Notes: generated from the sequence alone by a model not told the origin. A stretch of DNA of 64,000 nucleotides from Oscheius dolichura (GCA_932521035.1 OW051495.1:4650001-4714000); one strand, 5' to 3'; shown: positions 45,463-57,550, counted from the stretch's first letter. Program-made: numbers and translations.

Positions 45463-46637
45463 TTAGTATCGTTTTCGAATTGTGTGACCGCTGCCATGGA
45501 ACGGAGCTGCTTTAGGTTTTGTTGATTCCTCGCGTTCTTTCATTTCACGTTCAGTCATCACGCGAGATTTATAATCGTAGCGGATAAACTTCATTTTACC
45601 TAGAAAATAATATTTGGTCCATACGCAAATAACATACCAGGGATGTAATCGATATTACATACTACTGGGCCTAAAACAATAGGCTCATCCAGTTGTACTC
45701 CTTCCGAAATACTGTTAGACGAAGGCTTCTTTTTACCGTCCAACCGCACACCACTACCTGTGAACGCGGAAAATTGTGATACAGGAGCAGCGACTGTTGT
45801 CGGAAGAGGAGGGGCAGGCTATTATAAAAAAAAGAAATAAGTTAAATTAGGATCTTACTTTGGGAACATAGGTCTCATGTTTCGGTTCAACATATCCCTC
45901 TGGAGCATCGAAGTCCAAATTCAAATCACACTCAATAATACAAACTGCATTGCTCGGTTTTAATTCTCGTATTTGAAACTCAAGGACTTGTTCAGCATAT
46001 CGTACAGCTATTCGGTCATTTTTTGTTAGACAGGCAAACTTTCGCAGCTCAACTTCAAGGACAGCTCTAAACTTAACAGTTTACTGAAAAGAGAATAATT
46101 TACCTTGGGTTACTAATATTGAGAAAGTCGACAGAAAGAGGTTTTAGTTTACAGTAAGTAGCATTGGGTAAAGTAGCCGAATCAATTCGTATTAGATCGC
46201 CTTCTGCTAATAATAACTGACGCATCATCTAAAAAATATATAAATTGATACAATTATTGAAATTGTTACCCAGCCTGGAATAAAGCAGCGACCTTCAGGA
46301 GCTGAAAATTCCAAAACACCACAATGCGTTACACGCTGTACGCCACCATCACCGTTGGTTAACTGCAATGTGAGTCATTTAAAAAAAGAAGGATACTTAC
46401 TTTAAAAAGCATAGGGTATTGAATATTTAATCGGACCAGTTTGTCGAGGGACGAAGTGGGCAAAAGTATCTGTAACATAACATACTTTGATCTTACAAAT
46501 CATACTTTTCCACTGAAATCCATATCATTCACTTTTTCCGAATCAGCACCTTCGAAAAAAGGTATGGAAAACGCCCTCAATTGCTCACTGTATGGACGGC
46601 CGATGTTTTGATGGAAACCAGCTAGCCAATTTTGCAT
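45463..46637 (-). CDS. ufd-1: UFD1, ubiquitin recognition factor
   Basis: Cofactor that, with NPL4, brings polyubiquitinated proteins to the CDC48/p97 ATPase for extraction and degradation. The double-psi barrel UT3 domain is complete: QLRAFSIPFFEG, GKILLPTSSLDKLVRLNIQY, PMLFKLTN, THCGVLEFSAPEGRCFIPGW, MMRQLLL, LPNATYCKLKP, NISNPRAVLEVELRKFACLT, then SNAVCIIECDLNLDFDAPEGY. The C-terminal half is shorter and carries a GKKKPSS segment and the p97/NPL4-binding region KMKFIRYDYKSRVM, ending RKRY. About 310 residues. Introns are 25-40 nt. The ATG follows a TTTCCAG acceptor by two bases, which may be a trans-splice site. All features match nematode UFD1. Confidence 0.92.
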
Positions 46638-46753
46638 TTCTGGAAACTTTCTTACAATCAAAAATCAACTTATGGAATATAATAAATATTAGCAGATCAA
46701 TTACCATTAAATTAAAACAGGAGTATCGTTCAGTATTTACCAAATAAAAATGA

Positions 46754-47053
46754 TTACATTACAAAAATCGTGCATAAAAGTGATATTAAACTGATTAAAG
46801 TGAACATTTTAAATACTGCATGTAGAAGATCAACTTGAAATGTTCCCCATACTAAAAAATCTGTTTTGATCTCAGAAAATATGTTCAACTCCAAAAAATA
46901 CTGGTATTCTGAATTGAGCAAAAATGATAAACTTTGCAAACAAAAGCAAATGCTGAAAACGACGCGCAGGCACATCGTAACGCTTTTTACTTTTTTTTCT
47001 CCATCTTTGCTGACTCTTTGACAACAACATGAAACTAGTATGAGAGTTACCAT
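46754..47053 (-). CDS. Hypothetical small membrane protein
   Basis: An intron-free ATG frame of 99 codons on the minus strand between UCKL1 and UFD1, in the same direction as both. The product begins MVTLILVSCC, has a Lys-rich loop, and then two hydrophobic segments (CLRVVFSICFCLQSLSFLL and MFTLISLISLLCTIFVM). It may be a small two-pass protein or chance in AT-rich DNA; no similarity is recognised. It starts 35 bases after the UCKL1 stop. Confidence 0.25.
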   Translation of the reverse strand: MVTLILVSCCCQRVSKDGEKKVKSVTMCLRVVFSICFCLQSLSFLLNSEYQYFLELNIFSEIKTDFLVWGTFQVDLLHAVFKMFTLISLISLLCTIFVM

Positions 47054-47087
47054 AATAATCTAAACAAACAAAATGAAACGAATGTAA

Positions 47088-49064
47088 CTAAGAATTGAAC
47101 GGTTCAGTTCCGTCGTCGTCTGATGTACAAGTTCCGTAATACCGATCTCCGAAGTTTCCCATTCCAGGAACTACGTAGAAATTGTCGCTAAGCGTTTTAT
47201 CCACGGCTGTTGTAATTAATCGAACCTGAAAAGGCGAATAAAATAACAAGATAGGAAAACAAACCCTCGGAAAGGCATAGGCAAGAGCATGCACTCCCGG
47301 CTCTGACATTAGGAGGCTGAGAAGGTATATATTTTCTTCGGAAACGTCGTGATCCAGAAGTACACGGATAGCCATCATTGCAGCAGCTCCTTTAAACAAT
47401 AATTTACTAATTAAAAGCAAAACCTGTTGCTACTGTTGCATCCATAAGAAGTACTTTATAGGTATGGATATCTTTGGGCAAACGCAAAAAATACAACTCC
47501 GGTTCTAGCGTTTGTTCATTTGTTTGAATTAGTATTTTCCCCATCTGAAAATAATGATATATTGAAATAATAGGCTATTAAAAATTAATGAAAATAAATT
47601 ATATACCTTTACATCCTTAACTATAGCCCGGAGAGAATTTTCCATAGTCTCTCCTGCCCGCATGATAGCAACACCACATATTTCTGCATCCTTTCTTCGA
47701 CCAACAAACCTAAAAACGCTACTGAAAGCAATTAGATCGCACTTACTGTTCACCATTACTTAGCATAATTTGCACATTTTTAAATGGCATGAAATTCATA
47801 GTTTCTTCAATAAGAATGCGAGTTAAACGTTCCGAGTAGAAGATTATTTCGTCCCTGAAATAATTTGCGCATTACGGTAAAAACAAACCTCTGAGATTCT
47901 CTATTACGAATGAATGTGAGCAATCCACGGACCTGAGGAGTCTCTTTTATAATATGTAAAGAATCTGGTAACTCGTCCGGCAGCTCGTTTGCTCCATTTA
48001 AAAGCTCCATGCGCACAGCCTTATGGGCACTTTCATCATAGCCTGAATAAAGAGACTATAATAATAAATTTTACGGCCTACCTCGTTTAATAAGCTGCGT
48101 CATTACTTGTTTAGCAATGAGGTTAATGGCTACATCGTTATCACCCCCTCGTGGTACAATGATATCGGCAACTTTCATTCCAGGAGCTATATATGCTTCA
48201 AAAGCTGGCTGAAATTTTAAATAAAGCTGGACTATGTTAAGCAAAACCTTCACAAAACGAAAGTACTGGTCAAGAACACCTGGAGTATCTCTTCCGCGCT
48301 CATTTATATCACGATTTAAACGACGAGCCAGCCGCAGATCTCCATCGGTGTCGACAAAAACCTTCATATCCATCAATGCATTAATATCTTCTCTATGAAA
48401 TGCCAAAATACCTTCAAAAATAAGGACGTCAGCACCGTACATTATCTAAAACAATTAATGATAGACGAGCTTGAATACGATTACCTTAGGATTGTTATCT
48501 CTTGCATGAGTAGTGAAATCATACACAGGTACTTCCGTACTTTTACCTTCACGTAATCGATTCAAAACATCACTCAATAAGTCAAAATCAAAAGCATTAG
48601 GATGATCAAAGTTATAGTTCGACTGTTCAGCTAATTTGTGTTCTTTGTCATTCAAAACCTAAATTATATTACAAAACTACAGTTCAAGCATTACCAACCT
48701 TGTAAAAGCTATCCATGCTAAGAATCGTAACCCATGGTATTTCGAGCTTTTCAATTATTTTTGCAGCAACAGTTGTTTTACCACTAGCCGAACTGAGAGA
48801 ACAAGTAAAAGCAGCACAGTAAAGGTCTTACCCTCCGCATATTCCAATAACGTATGGTTGCTTCAATGTTTTACCTTTTTTGTCATACCAAGGAGGGCGG
48901 CCTTTTGTGTATATTTTCTACAAAAATATGTTTCACCGAATAAAGCACGTGTAGCTTACTCGACCAGTTTTGGTTGTGATTAAGTGATGTTCCGATTTAG
49001 AACCACTAAGTGTGCGGAGGCGTCGACGGGGGGCAGGTGGTGAGGGAGAGTTACGTGGTGGCAT
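47088..49064 (-). CDS. UCKL1: Uridine-cytidine kinase-like 1 with UPRT domain
   Basis: Fusion of uridine kinase and uracil phosphoribosyltransferase-like domains, for pyrimidine salvage. The basic Pro/Arg-rich N-terminus is followed by the kinase P-loop [17 protein letters not shown], then [62 protein letters not shown] and [14 protein letters not shown]. The UPRT part follows with [66 protein letters not shown] (phosphoribosyl-pyrophosphate loop region) and [17 protein letters not shown]. It ends in a [10 protein letters not shown] tail. About 530 residues, as in animals. Introns are about 28-45 nt. The start ATG is within a run of Pro/Arg residues. The gene is divergent to GTPBP10. Confidence 0.93.
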
Positions 49065-49772
49065 TTCGTTTACCGACGATCCTAAAAAGCATTTATACTG
49101 TATAAATTATACATGACAAAAATAATCTTTTCAACTTGAAACCGATTGAAGAGACAAACTTTTGAACGCGTTCAGTAGCACACTGGTGTGCAATGATACA
49201 TTTTGATCAATATTGTTTTTACTGTAATAACGACAGGCACGGGATTATTCGCAGGCTTCTAAAAGAGAAAGTGACTAGCCAAGTCCAAAGAACCAAACAG
49301 TGTTTCACTGCGTGAAAGGTATTTCTAATTTGACTACTAATAGAATTTTTTTCTACCTATTTATACAACGCTATGCTACGCTTCTTTATACAATGAATTA
49401 CACTTGTACGAGCAAATATTTGAGTTACCTGACGATATAGCATAGTTGGGGATCTCATCAATCCTAACCGATCGGCTTTCTCTCCCCACTTCCCGCATGT
49501 CTATGACGCCTGAAAGAAAATTGTTTTATATAAATAGAAATGGAATAGAAAAAGATAATTAAGCATAGCCTCCAGTTCAAAACAATATATATTCTCAGTT
49601 TAGAATATGGATAAGGTTAGACTTTGCGCAAAGGTTGCGAAAAAAATAGTAAGACTTGAATCAGTCCACTGTCATCCCCACAAGTGTTTTTTTTCAATCA
49701 GCGCACGCCTGATACTAAATAACGGACACATTCAAATTGTATTTTCGTTTTCAATCATTTTGCAGGATTCAG
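49065..49772. other. Divergent region UCKL1 / GTPBP10
   Basis: About 700 bases of AT-rich sequence. A short ATG frame at 49607 (MDKVRLCAKVAKK) precedes a TTTTGCAG acceptor at about 49764 and could be a 5' exon of the next gene, but it does not join in frame. No other gene seen. Confidence 0.4.
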
Positions 49773-51269
49773 ATGAGGCTGACATTATCGCTTGCAAATA
49801 AGATCAAATACGTGCAGCAACTAATAAAGAACGACCTTGGAATTGTATCAGAAGACAAGTATATAATCCACGTTAGAGCCGGAACAGGAGGCAATGGACT
49901 GTCCAGGTGTGTTCCTTTGCGAGGATTACTGTGATGTATTAGTGCTGTTCTAATAGCAAATGTCGCATTGCTTTATGTGCTTCATTTTTAAAGCATTTTC
50001 TCCAGGTATAATGGAAGCGGCGGTTTTGGAGGAAATGTTTACTTTGTTGCTACTCCAACAATGGCTTTTGTTGATATCAAAAAGAGCCTTCATAACTCGA
50101 TGGCAATTCGGGCTACATCAGGCACATCCAGCCAGAAAGTGAAGTTACTGGGTGAAAATGGTGATGATGCGGTATGCTGATTTTGTTATAGTGCTATTAT
50201 TATTTAAGATTTTTCAAGTGCCAGTTGGTGTTGATGTCGTCAATGAAGAGAATAATTTCCTCATCGCTAGATGTAAAAAACCCTATCAGAAATATATAAT
50301 AGCTGAAGGAGGTGAAGGTGGAAATGCCACAAATGGATTCAGGTTTGCTGTTTTAAATGTTTTTCATATATAAATACAGAGGACAAAAGGGTGACAACCT
50401 GAACATTTCGATTCATCTAAAACTGAGACCTAATATTGGACTCGTGGGGTTTCCAAATGCTGGGAAGTCAACACTTATGTCAGCTTTTGTGCCGAAAAAA
50501 AATGTGAAAATTGCCGCCTATCCTTTTACTACCGTACGGTATTACTAGTTCTTGTTAGACGAATCAATCGAAAGTTTGATGCGGAAGTCTGCGCTTCAGA
50601 TAAATCCGCAGATGGCTTTCTGGACAAGTTCTAATAAAACAGACGACTCATTTACTTTGTCGCTTGCAGATTTGCCAGGTTATCACTAGCTGATTCTTTT
50701 CTTTCATTCTTGTAGGCTTAATCGAAGGAGCATCTCGCAATAGAGGGAAAGGACATAAATTTTTGAAGCATTTGGAATATAGTGAAATTCTCTGCTTCGT
50801 TATTGATTCTCTCGGATTTCAATTGAAAAATTCACTAGAGGAGCCCTTCAGGTAAATATTTTGGGTAAAGTGTGTATCGCTTATTTAGGACTCCGTTGGA
50901 AACTGTAGCCATTCTTAATAAAGAATTGGAACAATATGATACCGCCTTAGTTAAAAAACCTTCAGTCTTATTGCTCAATAAAATTGATAAAGTGATCGAT
51001 ATTCAGGTATTTTTAATGGTATTAATATTTTTTTTCTTCAGACAATCGATCAGCTAACTTCACATCTCCGCGAGCCTGACTGGCATCTATCTGTTAACGA
51101 GGCACTCCGACCATTAAATCCAATCAGGTTCGACTACGTCAGTAAAATTTCTGCGCGATACGGTGCAATCGACGAAGTCAAAAAAATATTTATAAGACTG
51201 TATAATGATTTGCATCCCAATTTTGCAGGAAATATCGAAGATGCATGTCATATTAAAAAAGTAGTATAG
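49773..51269 (+). CDS. GTPBP10: GTP-binding protein 10 (Obg family)
   Basis: Obg-type GTPase of mitochondria, needed for large-subunit assembly of the mitochondrial ribosome. After a short N-terminus comes the Gly-rich Obg fold ([42 protein letters not shown] and [26 protein letters not shown]). The G domain has the P-loop [15 protein letters not shown], switch [25 protein letters not shown], the G4 motif LLNKIDKV, and SKISARYG (G5-like SA). It ends near HIKKVV. About 370 residues. The ATG at 49773 gives [12 protein letters not shown], a plausible mitochondrial presequence. Introns are about 35-60 nt. Family assignment rests on the full set of Obg motifs. Confidence 0.88.
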
Positions 51270-51616
51270 TCAATAAAAACATTTATATTGTGCCTGGTTC
51301 CCCATTTAGATGGTCGATCATATCAGAGGTTGAATGTGGGCATGATCCGGCCTCGCTTCAACAATTGCTACATTTTCTAGCTTTTTTTGTTTACCAAGCG
51401 GTATATAGCTGTCAAGGGAGCTAGAGACTGCGCTGCTGGAATCGGAGAGTATAGTGGCAGAATAACTTTTCCTTTGATCATTCAAGGCGCAATATTTCTT
51501 CTGTGGAGTGGGAATTTCCCATTGGGAAAAGCGGAATGCGAAGTTGTGAAAGCGATATTGCTTTCTTTCTCGGATAAGGTACTTATGTATTCTAATATTT
51601 TTAGAGAATAAAGAGA
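51270..51616. other. Intergenic region
   Basis: About 350 bases between GTPBP10 and the RING gene. It includes open frames on both strands without resemblance or consistent codon use. No supported feature. Confidence 0.4.
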
Positions 51617-52785
51617 ATGGAAGGGTGTAGTTACCTCGTATGCCCCATTTGCCGTGAACCTTTTGGTAAGTAAATGTTTATTTTCATTTTTTTCTTTAGA
51701 TAACTGCATAAGAAAGCCACTCATTCTTTTATGTGGCCACTCGCTGTGTCAGTCATGCCGTAATGATAGCCTGGAAGTGTATGTCTATTGATTGTATGGT
51801 TTGAGGTTCAGGATTTAGAAGGGTGTCCAATGGGGCAGTTTGTACCTGTGAGGAGAACAGTGGCAACTTGTGTGAGAATTGCCGAGGAACAAGTTGTTCA
51901 ATCTGCCGTTTTCCTAGGGCGATACAAATTGAAGTGCTTGACACATTTCTTCTTGGTTAGTTTCCTTTAGGTCTATTATATCGAGCTGCAGAACATTTGA
52001 AAGATACCTCCACAGCTTTCACCCAAATTAGCTGCGATAAACTGAAAACCTGCGCTGAGCTTATAAAAACCGATCGGAATTTAGACGCTCTAAAAATTAC
52101 TATGGAAGAATACAAAGAAGAAGTGGCAAATCTAGTAAGTTTCCGTAATAAATTTGCATTTATTTTCAGGAAGCGATGAAAAATGAACTGAATAAATTGC
52201 AAAAAATTGAAGCTTCTCTTGGAAAATTATACGGCTGTCGTAACTGTCAGACCAGGTCGCTGCCGAGTGCAAGAGTACATGTCTGCCTGCTTTGTAGTGA
52301 TAACGAAAATATAAGCTTGGATACCGGCATATACATGATAAAAAAGGACGATATGGTTTCGTTTTTTTATAATTTTTAAAATAGTTTTTTTTCAGATCGA
52401 GAATAACTTTCTATGCGACTTTTGTACCATATACAATAAGTGTAACAACGCAGCAGATGGAAAGCACCAAACTAAAACCTACGATAAACTGCAAGTAAGT
52501 GTTCGAGCCTGCCTAAATCTATTGTATCATAATTTCAGTTGTTAACTGACATAGAGTACGAAATAAATAGAATATGTGCATCTTACGATAAGATGGACTT
52601 CGATATAAGGCATCCGGTTTGCAATCTAGGTTTTCTGTTTACAGTCCCAATTTCAGTACCTATTTGATATGCGTTGGAAATATCAAAATTCGCAAAGTGA
52701 TGGTGAAAAGGCAGAAATTAAAGAAGACATTGACAACTTTATTCAAAATTCGAGACGCACGATTTTGACACTACAGAAGACATGA
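51617..52785 (+). CDS. RING-finger protein (putative E3 ubiquitin ligase)
   Basis: About 300 residues. The N-terminal RING reads CPICREPFDNCIRKPLILLC, then GHSLCQSC, with a second C-x2-C pair further on (CENCRGTSCSIC). A helical linker is KDTSTAFTQISCDKLK... and a short coiled coil (ITMEEYKEEVANLEAMKNEL). Then comes a second Cys-rich zinc-like cluster (GCRNCQTRS, CLLCSD, CDFCTIYNKC) that could be a B-box-like fold. The tail is helical and hydrophilic and ends LTLQKT. This order resembles TRIM/RNF ligases, but no subtype can be named. Introns are 27-47 nt. One of these, near 51930, can be read as a 27-nt intron (VLDTF... removed) or as a 15-nt one; the 27-nt reading is preferred. It converges on the next gene with 55 bases between the stops. 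Confidence 0.75.
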
Positions 52786-52840
52786 TTCATTTTCGTATGT
52801 TATAAAGAAATTGAAAAGGTTATCAGTGTATTTCCCTGGT

Positions 52841-54761
52841 CTATGTTGTAGATACTGAACGTATTGGTGTTCTTCTAGTGAAGGTACGACGGCCTCCCAA
52901 CAAATAATACGGAATGCATTCGCGAATCACCATGGCAAATACACCTAGTAAGAAAACGAGAAGAGCTATTCTAGGAAAGAATATGTAATCAATCGGTTCT
53001 TGCTAAACTCGCAGATCGGCCAATTAACCGGCAACCGACCTTATGCGAAGTCTCTCCTGGTTGATACGTTGGCCAAAAAAATATGGCACAGAATACGGCG
53101 GCTGTAAAGACGAGTATACCCACAACTCCTGTACTGAAAATCAATCTTTGTTTAGATCACTGACATTGCTTACAGTCCCCTGAGTTTACCAACGGCTATT
53201 CCCAAGAAAACAAAAAGAGCGATAAGAACAATAGCAATAAATACGACAGGGCCGAGCCCCAACGGCCGAAACATTTCTCCCAAACCGTTGCCATGGCGAT
53301 GGACAGCTCGCACCACCCGAACTAGGGTTGTAACTGGCCAGAGGAATAACTGGCAAAATAAGTAAACAGATATCCGAACCACCGTTTATTAACCAGTGCA
53401 ACTTACCGGGTGGAGTCTGCTTCGGGGGTTGGATCCACCCCGGCTGCTGAGGTTGTTGCTGAGCGGGCGAGACAGACGGAAGGAACACTTGCCAGCAACC
53501 AAATGAATGAGTGTAGGGACACTCTTGTAGAGCATAGAATGGGTGACCCATTTCACGTCGATGACACTTCCCACGGAGCCGTACTTCATCTCCACATAGT
53601 CGCCAGTGAACTCGAAAACAAACGTGTCCAATTCGGTGACCTTCACGTGGAATGGAATAGCCCGGTTGCTGTCGAGGGGCACGTAGTAGCGGTGGTAGAA
53701 GACCAGGTCCAGAATCTTGTCCCCATCGTCGCAGTTTGAGAAGCAGACCCTGATGTACTCGCAGTCGGCCGGGTTCTTCACCTCCAGCTGGACGGCGTCG
53801 ACGCCGTCGCCGTTGGTACTCGCCAAAGTGTACGTGAACTTCGTCGGCTGGCTCAGCGGGTTGTTGATGTACGCGCCCATGCCGGAGACCATTTCCGGCT
53901 TGTGGACAGTGTCCAGACACTCCATCACCAGGTCTGCCGGGGTGGGATTCACCGCTTTGAAGAAGGGCACGGTGTGTTTCTTAGCCGGCCCAGTCAGCCG
54001 AGTCCTAAAAACAAGAGTTACGGGTTCTGTGCTCCGCTGACGATGGCACGCCGTCTCCGATCTGCTGCTTGTTCGCGGAAGCCGCGCGCATAAACGTCTC
54101 GATGGTGGCGGTGCAGTCGAAGCCGGAAGAGAGCAGGGTAAACTTCTCCCAGCCGTTCAAGCCCACAAATTCCACGGCGGTCTCCGCATCTGCCGTCAGA
54201 TCCGAGCTGGTCAAGTCTTCGAAGAGCTGAAATCCAAAATGGTAACACCAATCATATTGGTTACCTTCAGACTGTACTGGCCGGTGGTCTTGTCGAGCAT
54301 GAAATCGGCCACGGGCGAGACGAGATATCCTAAGCGGGCACCATTGAAATAAACAGAGTTGTCCAGAAGATTGAAGACGATTCGATTATTGGTGTCGCAC
54401 ATGTGTTCGTTGTATATGAGAGGCGCTGGCGGCCCTGACGGAGTGGTACCTCCATCGGGAGTGGAACTGGCATCGGGAGCGGAAGTGGTAGCTGCCAGCT
54501 GGGCGTAGGCATTTTTGCACATGATGACTCTGAACCACTTCGATGCGAAAGCTGTTGTAATTCTTACTGGGTGCATTCGTCCGCTATGCCGAGGTAGACA
54601 CGGAAAGACTCCTTGCTCACGGTATACAGTTTACCCAGAGTCTGATGGCTAGAGTTCAACGTCTTGATTTCCAGAAGTGACAAATCAGCATTGATTGTGG
54701 TGGCTCGAACAAGCTGGAGGGCACAACAAAGCATCAAAAACATCATCCTTTGAAGACACAT
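52841..54761 (-). CDS. Unrecognised multi-spanning membrane protein, GC-rich in an AT-rich block
   Basis: About seven exons join in frame to roughly 570 residues. It begins with a signal peptide (MMFLMLCCALQLVRA) and a mature N-terminus NADLSLLEIKTLNSS. The ectodomain (about 400 residues) includes a Pro/Thr/Ser linker (APDASSTPDGGTTPSGPPAP) and a Cys-poor, strand-rich domain: RIVFNLLDNSVYFNGARL, QYSLKLFEDLTSSDL, AVEFVGLNGWEKFTLLSSG, LVMECLDTVHKPEM, EYIRVCFSNCDDGDKILDL, VKVTELDTFVFEF. The C-terminus has three hydrophobic segments (PVVFIAIVLIALFVFLGIA, VVGILVFTAAVFCAIFF, RIALLVFLLGVFAMVI) and ends SVSTT. The splice after RGL is phase 2 with a GTAAGC donor. I do not recognise the family. Its exons carry more C/G-ending codons than neighbouring genes. 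Confidence 0.6.
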
Positions 54762-55044
54762 TATGAACAGAAGCGACCTTTCTGCTTTGGATAGCTGAAC
54801 AGAATGATTACCTTATACCGTCTTGGCTACACGTTAATTCATAAGCTGTTGACAAGTGTTTAGAAGAAGTAGCTTTATAATCTCAAGTCAAACCGAAATT
54901 TCTTCTGTCCTTTGAACAAAGAAGGAATTTTCTATGCTCTTTTCTGCTGGGTATATTTCAGGTATAACAGTAAGACATAAAATAAGTTTATTTTGTAAGA
55001 TATCTATAGGTTTAAAAAAAAGAAGAGTGTACCACGTTTACTAT

Positions 55045-56196
55045 TTACTCGTGTTGTTCTGTTTTGCTGCCTCCTCCAACGCCTAAAAATCGGAAAGCAG
55101 CCAAAGTCAGCTCGAGGCCAAAGAAACAAGCAGCATTAGCTGGGAATGCACGTAACATCACAGGAGTGAATCCCTTAAAAATCATGTAAATAATGAATGC
55201 CTGTTTATCACTTTGAACAAAGCCTTCGGCCCTTCATCTCGTAAAACTTCTCTGAGGACTCCGCGAATACCATCGGGATACTTCCCTTCAGGGGCCGTTT
55301 GGAGACGCGATTTTAATACGTCCGCTGGAATGCAGACAGACCAATTGGCGATTCCGGCCAATCCTCCGGCAAGAAGTGTCGCTCCAGGGGAAAGAGTACG
55401 TTCCTTGCCCTCTCCGCTGAATTTTTTCTTCAGATATTCGTAAACTGACAAGTAGGCTGCACTTGCAGGAATGTCTGCAACGCTTTTATAAAAACGATAT
55501 GTAATATTCTTACCTCTGAGCAGGGTTGCTCCTGTCCCTCGGTATATAGAAGCTATGCCACCTTGTTTATACAATTTCTTTACTACATCCAACGGACCGT
55601 CGTAATGAACTCCTGAAGGGGCATGCCCAGATGATTGCACCTTTAAAACTTGTCAAAAAAAGGATATATCTATCTTACTTGTAGAAGACACTTTATCCTT
55701 TCACCGGGAACCATTACAGCGGTTGTAAAAACTCCAGCCAGCGCTCCACTATTTACATTTTGCATAAACGTCATTTCCTGATCTAGAATAAAGGAATTTA
55801 TGATGACTGTAATATATTACTAGGTTCTGTGGTTTGCAGATACTTCCCCACGGCACAGCCTCCAAAAAATACAGCGAAGAGAGGTGAAACTCCCACCAAG
55901 GGGGCTGCCATTCCCTATAAAACCTTGATTTAGGCCTACAATTAAAATTCAAACCTTGTACAGAGCAAAAAATCCCTCTTTTGCTACAGTCTGCTTTACA
56001 CAGTCTAATGCACCGGTGAAAAGAGGTTTTTCCCCTGGTTTGGGCAGCGGCATAGTTTGCAGCCTAACCTAAATCGTAGGAAAATAAAATACTGCAATAT
56101 ATAGCATACCTTAACAGTATCAAAAGGATGTCCAACGATTACAGTACATGATCCGCCAACACCACCGGCGATGAAGTTAAGCAGTACATCCGACAT
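55045..56196 (-). CDS. SLC25A20: Mitochondrial carnitine/acylcarnitine carrier
   Basis: Inner-membrane carrier that exchanges acylcarnitine for carnitine during fatty-acid oxidation. Three mitochondrial-carrier repeats are seen: first ([23 protein letters not shown] with PFDTVK), second ([19 protein letters not shown], where PGERIK replaces the P-x-[DE]-x-[KR] core), third ([23 protein letters not shown] with PADVLKSR). Intermediate motifs include [19 protein letters not shown] and [21 protein letters not shown]. These match the CAC subfamily (Drosophila congested-like trachea). About 300 residues. Ends TEQHE. Introns are 35-50 nt. The start codon overlaps, in the palindrome CATG, the start of a plus-strand frame. 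Confidence 0.93.
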
Positions 56197-56527
56197 GGCT
56201 CCTGAACGTAAAGACAAATTTCAAGAGATAGGCAGCAAGCGAGAACAACACAAAACGATATTGTTCGAAGAGACGACCCGCAGCAGCCTTATTGAACTTT
56301 GTACTATGCGCGATAAGCCAGGGGAAAGAATCATAGACTCCACCGGCGTCAACGGCAGAACGCCTGCTATACTCCTTTCAGTCCCGCACTATACAATACC
56401 ACCTTCTTCAACATATTATCAAGATGATTCTATTGATATAAGAACACGAGTTTACGCTTTCATATCTTGTTTTTCTAATAGACAACATCAACCACGTCAT
56501 TACAATCGTTGGAATCTAGTTCGTTAG
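56195..56527 (+). CDS. Hypothetical protein head-to-head with SLC25A20
   Basis: An uninterrupted ATG frame of 110 codons on the plus strand. The product starts [15 protein letters not shown] and is hydrophilic, rich in Arg, Glu, Thr and Tyr, with no membrane segment and no recognised domain. Its ATG shares two bases with the SLC25A20 ATG. Codon use looks like nearby AT-block genes. Either a small gene or a chance frame. Confidence 0.3.
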   Translation: MAPERKDKFQEIGSKREQHKTILFEETTRSSLIELCTMRDKPGERIIDSTGVNGRTPAILLSVPHYTIPPSSTYYQDDSIDIRTRVYAFISCFSNRQHQPRHYNRWNLVR

Positions 56528-56612
56528 GAGACGATAATCAACAAAAAAAAGAGAAATGACGTAAAATTCAATTCATTCTATAATCTCGAAAAACATAACA
56601 GCTAGAATGAAA

Positions 56613-57188
56613 TTAATTGCAGGGCTTCCCAGACTCTACTTCCAAGTACTTGATCAAATGAGCACGCTCATCAACCTTTTTCAAGCCAGCAAAGACCATT
56701 TTTGTTCCAGGAATATACTTCTTAGGGTTGAGCAAATATTCGAATAGAGTCTCACGAGTCCAAACGACACCCTGAAAAATGATAATTAAAAGACTGAAAT
56801 CAAAAGATTTGCAAGCGGTTTTTATCTACTGTCTACCGAAACAAACAATATAGGCACTGCAGAAAAAAATGAATAAACTTTACACATTCAATATTCCAAC
56901 TGTTTCAATTTTGTTGCAGTTTCTCGATCATGAAATAACTTTCAAATAATGCCGAAAAGTAAAGGTTGGAATAAGGGCAATGCTACGAAGTAGTTTAAAA
57001 AATAGTACCTTTGATTTGTTGGCTGCCGAATAGTCAAAACCATCGACGGTTCCAGACTTTCTTCCAATGATTCCATGGAGCGTGGGTCCGGTCTTGGTTG
57101 CTTTTGAATCAGCAACATGGCACTGCAGACATCTCTGCTTGAAAATTTGCTTTCCCTTTTCGTAGTCTCCTTCAGGGATATCGGCCAT
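56613..57188 (-). CDS. CYC: Cytochrome c
   Basis: Mobile electron carrier between complexes III and IV, and an apoptosis signal in animals. The mature protein is about 112 residues: [16 protein letters not shown], the haem attachment motif CLQCH (two Cys for thioether bonds and the axial His), [15 protein letters not shown], and PGTKMVFAG carrying the axial Met. A C-terminal helix around [16 protein letters not shown] ends in Cys-Asn. Compared with most animals, CLQCH has Leu where Ala/Ser is usual. The intron (56772-57008) is about 237 nt, much longer than neighbours. The 5' region holds a short GC-rich patch (57240-57310). Confidence 0.95.
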
Positions 57189-57550
57189 TGTACCTTAAAA
57201 ATAACAATTGAAGACTGAAACCCGTCTGCAAGGGATAGAAACAAATGATGCAAGGGGGGCCCCAGACACCAGACAGGCGGTCCGCCTTCGCTCCGCCTCC
57301 TGCGAGTCGATAGAGCACGAAAACCGGGAATATAAGTAAAACGAGTAAACAACAACAGTGTAGGAAAAAACAGCTAGAGTTACGAAAAAATGGACGGATC
57401 CTCACGTACAAGAGGCAGACCACTTCCGCCCAAATGCACCCATCCGCTTCCAAATTGTTAATTTCAATATATAATCAGGGGTTAAGCCATATAGAAACAC
57501 TGAAGACATGGAATGCAACAGAAATTATTTATTCGATAACAACAAATCAC
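57189..57550. other. Intergenic region cytochrome c / eL20
   Basis: About 360 bases upstream of cytochrome c and downstream of eL20. It contains a GC-rich patch at 57240-57310 in otherwise AT-rich DNA. No gene seen. Confidence 0.4.

Noticed and set aside
51957-51973. Possible 15-nt intron in the RING-finger gene
   Set aside because: A 27-nt GT-AG intron starting slightly upstream also keeps the frame, so the extreme reading is not needed.
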